Shown piece after piece: positions 23,875 to 29,999 of a DNA stretch of 29,999 bases. Origin of the DNA: CAXMNX01 sp964194845 (lineage in GTDB: Bacteria > Pseudomonadota > Alphaproteobacteria > Rhodobacterales > Rhodobacteraceae). Below the pieces are notes generated by a model. The model was not told the origin of the DNA. It searched no databases and was given only the letters and a program-made list of their open reading frames with translations. The DNA is taken from NCBI GenBank assembly GCA_964194845.1, contig CAXMNX010000034.1, positions 1-29,999 of the forward strand. Direction: 5' to 3'. A program made the translations under genes and the position numbers. The number at the start of each line of letters is the position of its first letter. Position 1 is the stretch's first letter.

Positions 23875-25521
23875 ATGACCGAACTTCTGACCGCCACGCA
23901 AATGCGCGCCATCGAGCAGGCCGCAATCGCTTCAGGCGAGGTTACCGGTCTGGAGTTGATGGAGCGCGCGGGCAGGGGTGTGGTCGAGGCGATTTTCGAA
24001 GAATGCCCGGAGCTTGCGAAGGCACCGCAAAAGGCGGTGGTGCTGTGTGGGCCAGGGAATAATGGCGGCGACGGGTTTGTCGTCGCGCGGTTGTTGAAAG
24101 AGCAGGCGTGGGAGGTGGAGGTGTTTCTTTACGGTAATCCAGAGAAACTGCCGCCGGATGCACGGGCGAATTATGAGCGGTGGGGCGAGTTGGGGGCGAC
24201 GAACCCGCTTATTCAGAGCGCAATTGCACAGGCGCCGAAATCGCGTAACGGAAGCTTCACGATCCTGCCGGCTTTCGCGGACGAATACGACTTGGTCGTC
24301 GATGCGTTGTTTGGTGGTGGACTTAACCGAAGCCTCCCTGAGGAATTGCGCGCTTTCATTCACTCGACGCTGGGCAATCCGGGAAATGCGAGCAAGACGG
24401 TCGCAATCGATGCGCCGACAGGAATATGTTTGGATTCCGGTAAAGAGCACAATGATTATGACACGACCGTCGCTGGATTGACCGTAACTTTCCACCGCCC
24501 CCGCGTGGGACACTATTTGGACTCGACAGAAGGCAACTGCGGGAAAATCCGAGTCGTGGACCTTGGTCTTGATGCGCTCTACGCATCAGCAAAAAATGCC
24601 AAGACCAATGAGAATGCGGCTTTTCGAAAGGCTTGGAACGCAGTCAAACCGAAGCAAGTCTGGCTTGCAAACCCCGGAAATACAACTCAAATCGGAAAGC
24701 ATTGGTTGTCAAATAAGTACAACCACGGCCACGCATTGATCCTCTCTGGCGGTCCCGGCAAGACCGGTGCTGCCCGCCTTGGGGCCCGAGGCGCGCTGCG
24801 GATCGGGACAGGGCTGGTTACCATCGGCTGCCCCAGAACCGCACTTTCCGAGGTCGCCGCCCAGACAACCGCGATCATGTGCCGCCTGCTCGCGGGCGCG
24901 CCGGGGCTGACTGAACTTCTGGAAGACGAACGTCTGAACGCCCTCTGCCTCGGCCCCGGGCTTGGGCTTGGGCCGGACACGCAGGTGCTGGTTCTTGCGG
25001 CGTTAAAATCAGGGCGTGCGACTGTCCTCGACGCCGACGCGCTGACCCGGTTCGAACGCAACCCGGACGTCCTGTTTGACGCGCTTCACGAAAATTGCGT
25101 CCTGACGCCACACGCGGGCGAGTTCAAACGGCTCTTTCCCGACATCGCGGAAAAACTCGACACCCCCGCCACCACCGGCCCGGCCTATTCCAAGGTCGAC
25201 GCCACGCGGGAAGCCGCGGCGCGTGCGGGCTGCACGATACTCTTCAAAGGCCCCGACACCGTGATAGCCGACCAAACCGGGCGATGCGCGATCAATTCCA
25301 GCGCTTACGAACGCGCGGCCCCATGGCTCGCCACCGCCGGATCAGGCGATGTGCTGGCCGGCTTCATCACTGGGTTGCTCGCCCGTGGGTTCGCCCCGAT
25401 GCAAGCCGCCGAAACCGCCGCATGGCTCCACACCGAATGCGCGCTTTCATTCGGCCCCGGCCTTATCGCCGAGGATCTGCCCGAAGAATTGCCAAAGGTT
25501 TTTCGCGTCCTCGGCGTCTGA
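23875..25521 (+). CDS. nnr: Bifunctional NAD(P)H-hydrate epimerase / ADP-dependent NAD(P)H-hydrate dehydratase
   Basis: A 548-aa NAD(P)HX repair enzyme. The N-terminal epimerase domain (about 1-240) has GPGNNGGDGFVVARLL at 59-74, the YjeF_N phosphate loop. The C-terminal dehydratase domain (from about 270) has ILSGGPGKTGAARLGARGAL, the LGPGLGLGPDT segment, LDADALTRF, TPHAGEFKRL, and TAGSGDVLAGFITG with the GSGD loop at 489-492. Together they turn damaged NAD(P)HX back into NAD(P)H; the order matches E. coli Nnr. GGAG lies a few bases before the ATG. The 24200-24740 section, covering the late epimerase domain and linker, has noticeably lower G+C than the dehydratase half. Confidence 0.95.
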   Translation: MTELLTATQMRAIEQAAIASGEVTGLELMERAGRGVVEAIFEECPELAKAPQKAVVLCGPGNNGGDGFVVARLLKEQAWEVEVFLYGNPEKLPPDARANYERWGELGATNPLIQSAIAQAPKSRNGSFTILPAFADEYDLVVDALFGGGLNRSLPEELRAFIHSTLGNPGNASKTVAIDAPTGICLDSGKEHNDYDTTVAGLTVTFHRPRVGHYLDSTEGNCGKIRVVDLGLDALYASAKNAKTNENAAFRKAWNAVKPKQVWLANPGNTTQIGKHWLSNKYNHGHALILSGGPGKTGAARLGARGALRIGTGLVTIGCPRTALSEVAAQTTAIMCRLLAGAPGLTELLEDERLNALCLGPGLGLGPDTQVLVLAALKSGRATVLDADALTRFERNPDVLFDALHENCVLTPHAGEFKRLFPDIAEKLDTPATTGPAYSKVDATREAAARAGCTILFKGPDTVIADQTGRCAINSSAYERAAPWLATAGSGDVLAGFITGLLARGFAPMQAAETAAWLHTECALSFGPGLIAEDLPEELPKVFRVLGV

Positions 25522-25653
25522 ACTGCCAAATACCCCCAATAATTTGGGTCGAATACGGCACCGAACCGCCATTCACGGCGAATTCCTTAAGAAATGGTTG
25601 ATGATCGGCAATAGCGCGCTAGTCTGAACGGAACGTCAGGGGGGCACGGGGTC

Positions 25654-26868
25654 ATGGCGGCAATTACATCGCTGGATGGTCAAAAGAACCTGCCACGTTA
25701 CTTTGCGGCCACGTTCGAGCTTGCATCAAAGCTGAAGAACGGGCGCATGGAGTTTCATCTGCCCGATGGCCGCGTTTTCAGCGTCAATGCGCCAAACCCG
25801 GGGCCGGTTGCCGCAATTCACGTTCATAACCTGGATGTCTTCGCGCGCCTGATCCGCGAGGGCGACCTTGGATTTTCGGATGCTTATCTTGAAGGCTGGT
25901 GGTCGACGCCTGACTTGCTGTCGTTCATGGATGTCCTTCATGCCGACAACGACGAGATGTACTATAGTTTTCCGGGCATGGTCTTTGTGCGCGCCTATGA
26001 GCGGTTGCGTCACGTGCTGAATTCCAACTCAAAACGCCAGGCGAAAAAGAACATCTCGTATCATTATGACCTCGGCAACGATTTCTATTCGCTCTGGCTC
26101 GATGACACGATGACGTATTCCTCGGCGATCTTCGAGACCGGTCAGGAAAGCCTGGAGAACGCGCAAACGCTGAAATATCAAAGCATGGTCGACCAGATGG
26201 GCGCGAAGCCGGGCGACCATGTGCTTGAGATTGGCTGCGGCTGGGGTGGATTCGCTGAATTCGCGGCAAAAGAGCGTGGGTTAAGGGTCACAGGGTTAAC
26301 AATCTCGAAAGAACAGTATGATTATGCCGTTGATCGCATGGCGCGCGCCGGTCTGAGCGATCGGGTCGAGATAAAATTGCAGGATTACCGTGATGAGCGC
26401 GGAACATACGACGGTATCGCGTCAATCGAGATGTTCGAGGCGGTGGGCGAGAAATATTGGCCGACCTATTTCAACGCCGTACGCAATCGCCTGAAACCGG
26501 GGCGGAAAGCGACGCTTCAGATCATTACAATCAAAGATCATCGGTTTGATGCTTACCGTAAAAGCGTTGATTTCATTCAAAAATATATCTTCCCGGGTGG
26601 AATGCTTCCATCCCCCACGGTGCTTCGGTCAGAGGTGGAAAAAGCCGGGCTCAGGGTGATGAAGTCAATTGAGTTTGGCGAAAGTTACAGCCAGACCCTG
26701 CGCCGCTGGCACGACACGTTTAACGGCCGATGGGAAGATGTCGTATCGTTGCGCGGATTCGACGATCGGTTCAGAAGAATGTGGAATTTTTATCTAACCT
26801 CTTGCGCTGCGGGATTTCACGCCGGAAACATTGACGTAACACAAATTACGGTAACAAAACCGGGATAG
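25654..26868 (+). CDS. Cyclopropane-fatty-acid-synthase-like SAM methyltransferase
   Basis: A 404-aa member of the CFA synthase/mycolic acid methyltransferase family, acting on unsaturated acyl chains of phospholipids. Family blocks are SYHYDLGNDFYSLWLD, the SAM loop LEIGCGWGGFAEFAA (191-205), TGLTISKEQYDYA, MFEAVG (Glu262) and YIFPGGMLPS. Two of the E. coli CFA bicarbonate-site residues appear changed: the Cys139 position is Ser157 (YSSAIF) and the His266 position is Ile291 (LQIITIK). This suggests methyl transfer without cyclopropane closure, as in other branched-chain-forming relatives. The start at 25654 has a GGGG-rich ribosome-site-like stretch. The TrgA gene follows six bases later. 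Confidence 0.85.
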   Translation: MAAITSLDGQKNLPRYFAATFELASKLKNGRMEFHLPDGRVFSVNAPNPGPVAAIHVHNLDVFARLIREGDLGFSDAYLEGWWSTPDLLSFMDVLHADNDEMYYSFPGMVFVRAYERLRHVLNSNSKRQAKKNISYHYDLGNDFYSLWLDDTMTYSSAIFETGQESLENAQTLKYQSMVDQMGAKPGDHVLEIGCGWGGFAEFAAKERGLRVTGLTISKEQYDYAVDRMARAGLSDRVEIKLQDYRDERGTYDGIASIEMFEAVGEKYWPTYFNAVRNRLKPGRKATLQIITIKDHRFDAYRKSVDFIQKYIFPGGMLPSPTVLRSEVEKAGLRVMKSIEFGESYSQTLRRWHDTFNGRWEDVVSLRGFDDRFRRMWNFYLTSCAAGFHAGNIDVTQITVTKPG

Positions 26869-26873
26869 AGCAG

Positions 26874-27314
26874 ATGCCCACGGGCGGGAAACTTATCGCC
26901 GCGATTGCCTTCGCGGCGCTTGCTTATTTCATTACAGATCTGGTGAAACCACTTCTTCCCGAGGGGTCTCGGGTTGGTTGGTTCTCGCCTGTGAATGCCG
27001 TGATCGGGTTGGCCATGGGCTGGACGATCATTGGAAGGGGCGCGGGCAAGACCTTCCGCCAGTCCTATGGCTATGGGCTTACCACTTTGGCCGCGATCGC
27101 CTTCTGGGCGCTGCTGTGTTGGTCGGGTTATGAGATGATCAGGCGGTCGGCAAGGCTTTACTACGACGGCCCGGTCGATGCTTTGCAGGAAATGGCGCAG
27201 CTGTTCCTCGACTACGGCAAGCTGGCTGCGGTGCAGGAAGTTATCTGGCCTGCAATCGTCGGCGCGCTCTTTATGTCCTGGCTGACCGAGTTTTTCGCGC
27301 GCCGCTGGTCGTGA
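26874..27314 (+). CDS. trgA: TrgA family membrane protein
   Basis: A 146-aa inner-membrane protein with three or four hydrophobic segments (AAIAFAALAYFITDL, VNAVIGLAMGWTIIG, TTLAAIAFWALLCWSGY and a C-terminal one). The pattern MPTGGKLIAA, VKPLLPEGSRVGWFSPVNA and YYDGPVDAL is what I recall for TrgA of Rhodobacter sphaeroides, part of the trgAB-cysK tellurite resistance locus. cysK lies downstream here as well, supporting the identification; trgB is missing. Its molecular function is unknown. It starts five bases after the methyltransferase stop, so the two genes are probably one operon. Confidence 0.8.
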   Translation: MPTGGKLIAAIAFAALAYFITDLVKPLLPEGSRVGWFSPVNAVIGLAMGWTIIGRGAGKTFRQSYGYGLTTLAAIAFWALLCWSGYEMIRRSARLYYDGPVDALQEMAQLFLDYGKLAAVQEVIWPAIVGALFMSWLTEFFARRWS

Positions 27315-27332
27315 ATGAATGACTGGTAATTT

Positions 27333-27476
27333 TTACCGGCGTATTTGCGCGGAGCGACCCAGGCGCATGGTGCGTTGAACCGCCTTCCGGGTGCTTTCAG
27401 CGAACATCCGACCAGCTTTGTCGCCATTGCCGACCTTGAGGGCGTTGATCGCCGGGTTGGCGGCGTGAAGGGCGAA
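27333..27476 (-). pseudogene. Coding-like debris in the trgA-cysK gap
   Basis: The gap from 27315 to 27719 holds no intact gene. One minus-strand frame within it ends in HAANPAINALKVGNGDKAG, then RMFAESTRKAVQRTMRLGR, and a TAA at 27333-27335. Third codon positions are G+C-rich and the composition is protein-like, but upstream residues turn to nonsense and no start fits. It looks like the C-terminal end of a lost gene. I do not recognise it; it is not an obvious Nudix (TrgB) end. The rest of the gap shows neither a terminator nor a repeat. Confidence 0.35.
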
Positions 27477-27719
27477 GCAGAAGACATCATGGCGCCGTCC
27501 TGCCCTTGTCAGAGTTGCTGAAGATGCTTGAAATGGGCGTTGCAAACACCGGTCCTTTGATATGACCGCACTTTGGCTCAAGACCGAAGGCACGCGGCTG
27601 CGATCAGAGGTTTGACGCTCGCATGAAATCTCGCCGATCCGGGCCCTTGCGGCATTGGCGTGCATTGCAACCCGATCATCCGAGAATTAGGACAAGAGCA
27701 GGTTTTGAAGGATGTCCAG

Positions 27720-28748
27720 ATGAACGTGCGTGCCGATCTTGCCGCTGCTGTCGGCAACACACCGCTGATCCGTTTGCGCGGACCGTCCGCGGAAACCGGT
27801 TGCGAGATCCTTGGAAAGGCCGAGTTCCTGAACCCGGGCCAGTCGGTGAAGGATCGGGCAGCGCTTTATATCATCCGTGATGCGGTGGCGTCGGGTGAAT
27901 TGCGCCCAGGTGGCACAATTGTCGAAGGAACAGCCGGCAACACTGGCATTGGTCTCGCACTTGTTGGCGGCTCCATGGGATTTAAGACCGTTATCGTTAT
28001 CCCCGAAACGCAAAGCCAGGAAAAGAAAGATATGATCCGGCTGTGCGGTGCGGAATTGGTGCAAGTTCCTGCGGTGCCTTACAAAAATCCCAATAACTAC
28101 GTCAAATACTCGGAACGTCTGGCCAAACGCCTAAGCGAGACCGCCCCAAACGGTGCCATATGGGCAAACCAATTTGACAACGTGGCAAACCGGCGGGCGC
28201 ACGCCGAGACGACAGGGCCGGAGATCTGGGCCCAGACCGAAGGCAAAGTGGACGGCTTTGTATGTTCCATCGGTTCAGGCGGTACGCTGGCGGGTGTTGC
28301 GGACGCCTTGCAGTCAAAGGGCGTCAGAATTGCGCTTTCTGATCCCGGCGGGTCGGGCATGTACAAGATTTATACCGAGCAGGATCCACCTGAGGGGGAC
28401 TCGATTACCGAAGGCATCGGGCAGGGGCGGATCACCAAAAACCTCGAAGGTTTCACGCCGGATTTCGTATACAAGATACTCGACGACGAGGCATTGCCGG
28501 TTGTCTTCGATCTTTTGCGTGACGAAGGCCTTTGCCTTGGCGGCTCCAGCGGCATCAATGTTGCGGGTGCTGTGCGTCTTGCGCGTGATCTTGGCCCGGG
28601 GCACACCATCGTGACGGTGCTTTGCGATTACGGCAACCGGTATCAATCCAAGCTCTTCAATCCGGCGTTTCTGCGCGACAAAAACTTACCGGTGCCAGAT
28701 TGGCTGGACCACGAGGAACGGATTTTGCCGACGGTTTTCGAGGGTTGA
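27720..28748 (+). CDS. cysK: Cysteine synthase A
   Basis: A 342-aa PLP enzyme that makes cysteine from O-acetylserine and sulfide. The N-terminal GNTPLIRL and LGKAEFLNPGQSVKDRAA contain Lys44, the Schiff-base lysine. EGTAGNTGIGLA is the substrate loop, SIGSGGTLAGV the PLP-phosphate site, and LGGSSGINVAGA closes the cofactor pocket. The ATG at 27720 has GAAGGA about 8 bases upstream; an in-frame ATG at 27660 would add 20 unlikely residues. Its location near trgA recalls the Rhodobacter tellurite locus, where CysK contributes to resistance. The AlaX gene follows by four bases, so they are co-transcribed. Confidence 0.95.
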   Translation: MNVRADLAAAVGNTPLIRLRGPSAETGCEILGKAEFLNPGQSVKDRAALYIIRDAVASGELRPGGTIVEGTAGNTGIGLALVGGSMGFKTVIVIPETQSQEKKDMIRLCGAELVQVPAVPYKNPNNYVKYSERLAKRLSETAPNGAIWANQFDNVANRRAHAETTGPEIWAQTEGKVDGFVCSIGSGGTLAGVADALQSKGVRIALSDPGGSGMYKIYTEQDPPEGDSITEGIGQGRITKNLEGFTPDFVYKILDDEALPVVFDLLRDEGLCLGGSSGINVAGAVRLARDLGPGHTIVTVLCDYGNRYQSKLFNPAFLRDKNLPVPDWLDHEERILPTVFEG

Positions 28749-28752
28749 TCGG

Positions 28753-29472
28753 ATGACCACGCCGCTTTTTCGTCACGACGCCTATTTGACGACCGCTACA
28801 GGGCAGGTGGTCGCGGTAAGCGAACAGGGCGGCATCGTGCTGGACCGGTCGATATTCTACCCAACCGGAGGCGGCCAGCCGGGTGACGGTGGCAGTTTGT
28901 CGTGGGATGACGGTCAACTGACGGTCGCGACCGCGGTGAAGGGCGAGGGCGGCGCAATCGTTCTCGTGCCCGCCGGGGAAAGTGCCTTGCCACCCGTCGG
29001 CGCGGACGTGCGACAGGACCTGGATTGGGCGCGGCGCCTGGGGCACATGCGCATTCATACAGCACTGCATCTTTTGTCGGTCGTCATTCCGCTTGCTGTG
29101 ACCGGGGGGTCAATATCGCAAGCCAAGGGGCGGCTGGATTTCGATATGGCCGAACCGCCCGAGGACAAGAACGCATTGTCAGCCGCACTGGACGAGCTGA
29201 TAGTCCGCGATTTGCCGATTTCCGAGAGCTGGATCACGGAAGCGGAACTCGATGCCAATCCGGGCCTAGTTAGAACCATGTCCGTGCAACCGCCGCGCGG
29301 TGCCGGGAAGATCCGGCTGATACAGATCGGCGATGGCGACGCCCGGATTGATCTTCAACCATGCGGCGGCACCCACGTTGCGCGAACTGGTGAGATCGGA
29401 CGCGTTCGGTTGGGCAAAGTCGAGAAAAAGGGCGCGCGAAACCGCCGGGTTTATATCCACCTGGAACCCTGA
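28753..29472 (+). CDS. Alanyl-tRNA editing protein, AlaX-like
   Basis: A 239-aa freestanding homologue of the AlaRS editing domain, which hydrolyses Ser or Gly mischarged on tRNA-Ala. FYPTGGGQPGD lies in the N-terminal beta barrel; HTALHLL gives zinc ligands His102 and His106, and PCGGTHVARTGEIG gives Cys204 and His208, completing the zinc site. Family size and motif order fit AlaX type II proteins. It begins four bases after the cysK stop. Coupling a serine/cysteine pathway gene to a Ser-tRNA-Ala editor is suggestive but may be chance. Confidence 0.92.
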   Translation: MTTPLFRHDAYLTTATGQVVAVSEQGGIVLDRSIFYPTGGGQPGDGGSLSWDDGQLTVATAVKGEGGAIVLVPAGESALPPVGADVRQDLDWARRLGHMRIHTALHLLSVVIPLAVTGGSISQAKGRLDFDMAEPPEDKNALSAALDELIVRDLPISESWITEAELDANPGLVRTMSVQPPRGAGKIRLIQIGDGDARIDLQPCGGTHVARTGEIGRVRLGKVEKKGARNRRVYIHLEP

Positions 29473-29479
29473 CGCGCAA

Positions 29480-29497
29480 TTCACCGTATTCGGTGGA
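29480..29497 (+). terminator. Weak stem-loop after the AlaX gene
   Basis: TTCACCG-TATT-CGGTGGA forms a 7-bp stem (one T-G pair) around four bases, starting 8 bases past the stop. No T tract follows, so its strength as a terminator is doubtful. Confidence 0.25.
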
Positions 29498-29542
29498 AGG
29501 CACTTGCATCGGTAGCGTTCAAACGGCTAAACGGGCCGCGCC

Positions 29543-29632
29543 GGAGAGGTGGCCGAGTGGTCGAAGGCGCACGCTTGGAAAGCGTGTAGGCGGGAAACCG
29601 TCTCCAGGGTTCGAATCCCTGTCTCTCCGCCA
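29543..29632 (+). tRNA. tRNA-Ser (anticodon GGA)
   Basis: A 90-nt tRNA with a 7-bp acceptor stem (GGAGAGG with TCTCTCC, one G-U), D arm, anticodon stem CACGC/GCGTG with GGA at 29577-29579 in the loop TTGGAAA, a long variable arm typical of serine tRNA, and a T arm AGGGTTCGAATCCCT. Discriminator G and an encoded CCA close it. It reads UCC and UCU codons. A T-rich run follows at 29654-29680. Confidence 0.97.
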
Positions 29633-29824
29633 TTAAGTTTTGGTAATCCATTGTTTTTAATGCTTTTTTATAGAATTATCTTAATTTCTTCCCCCACTCC
29701 ATCCCCCTCTAGCTTTTCTTACACACATGTGATCGCGGAAAAAATAATTCGAGAACCCTCGGCCAGGATATCTTAGGCAGCGACACGCTCGGATAATCGG
29801 AAGAAATGGTTGGGCAACACGTCA
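29633..29824. other. AT-rich stretch downstream of tRNA-Ser
   Basis: Unlike the GC-rich rest of the window, about the first 130 bases are strongly AT/T-rich (GTTTTTAATGCTTTTTTATAG and TTCTTCCCCCACTCC runs). No gene is supported; a 75-codon plus frame here runs through the tRNA and is spurious. The 3' side of tRNA-Ser is a common integration site, so this may be old island debris, but no direct repeat of the tRNA 3' end is visible before the window ends. Confidence 0.35.
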
Positions 29825-29964
29825 ATGCACCCAAATCAAACCTATACCGAAGAGGAGGCGCGCGAGATATTGAACGCCGTTAAAGCATCCATGCGCCGCT
29901 TGGCGGAGTCCTAGGCCGAGGACCTATAAACGGTAAAAGAGCGTGACGACCGCTTCACCAGGAA
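29825..29964 (+). pseudogene. Decayed small reading frame with two in-frame stops
   Basis: An ATG at 29825 opens MHPNQTYTEEEAREILNAVK then ASMRRLAES, stopping at a TAG (29912-29914). The same frame continues as AEDL, a TAA (29927-29929), and TVKERDDRFTRKA. Both stops could derive from glutamine codons by single C-to-T changes (CAG to TAG, CAA to TAA), and the sequence on both sides is charged, amphipathic and coiled-coil-like. The frame then runs into the inverted repeat at 29965. It looks like a small gene that has been inactivated; the family is not recognised. Confidence 0.4.
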
Positions 29965-29999
29965 AGCAGACGTTGGCCATATCCTGCCCAATGTCTGCT
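29965..29999. repeat. Inverted repeat with 12-bp arms at the window edge
   Basis: AGCAGACGTTGG (29965-29976) and CCAATGTCTGCT (29988-29999) are complementary over all 12 positions with one G-T pair, around an 11-base spacer. The left arm is preceded by AA, so the stem may extend beyond the window if TT follows. I recall similar GTCTGCT/AGCAGAC palindromes as dispersed intergenic repeats in Rhodobacterales, but cannot confirm this. No second copy was noticed in the window. Confidence 0.6.

Noticed and set aside
29549..29776. Plus-strand frame of 75 aa over tRNA-Ser
   Set aside because: It is the tRNA gene read as protein and continues into AT-rich noncoding sequence.
1..29999. CRISPR arrays, insertion sequences, defence systems, biosynthetic clusters
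   Set aside because: No regularly spaced repeats, transposase motifs, or multi-gene defence or synthesis arrangements were seen.

Overview
The window reads as a chromosomal segment of an alphaproteobacterium, most likely Rhodobacterales (Roseobacter group). This rests on protein families and gene order, not on any database search: a TrgA-family gene next to cysK (the Rhodobacter tellurite-resistance neighbourhood), glnB-glnA, an oxidoreductase-SelD fusion with mnmH, fused NAD(P)HX repair domains, a CFA-like methyltransferase and GC-rich codon use. No rRNA, CRISPR array, complete insertion sequence or intact phage gene was found; there is one tRNA.

Layout. 1-1.6 kb: an unrecognised small protein and an exported lipase-like hydrolase, both on the minus strand. 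1.7-9.0 kb: a selenium locus in which mnmH (plus) converges on and overlaps selD (minus). The selD gene is the last of a tight minus-strand series: ABC ATPase, FtsX-type permease, AttH/CrtC-like secreted protein, oxidoreductase-SelD fusion. 9.1-13.6 kb: a flavin reductase diverging from a Rieske oxygenase, a small helical protein and a dimethylglycine/sarcosine dehydrogenase-like FAD-GcvT protein, together a likely N-demethylation module. 13.7-18.9 kb: catabolic genes, with a muconate-cycloisomerase-like enolase-superfamily enzyme and a ThDP enzyme that abut exactly, a divergent SDR, a truncated LacI-type regulator remnant, and an exported YcaC-like cysteine hydrolase with a VOC protein divergent from a LysR regulator.

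18.9-23.9 kb: LysR overlapping dusA, a terminator, a LysE-type exporter with a curious out-of-frame tail, and glnB-glnA with a good terminator. 23.9-29.5 kb: nnr, a CFA-like methyltransferase, trgA, a 405-bp gap with gene debris where trgB might be expected, then cysK and an AlaX-like tRNA editing protein. 29.5-30 kb: tRNA-Ser(GGA), an AT-rich stretch, a decayed reading frame and a perfect 12-bp-arm inverted repeat cut off by the window end.

Most genes are recognisable housekeeping or catabolic families. The most informative features are the selenium/AttH operon, the quaternary-amine-type Rieske module, the MLE-ThDP-SDR cluster that seems to have lost its LacI regulator, the methyltransferase lacking two cyclopropane-synthase ligands, and the debris at 17.4, 21.0, 27.4 and 29.9 kb. 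I did not find a convincing wholly new defence or mobile system.
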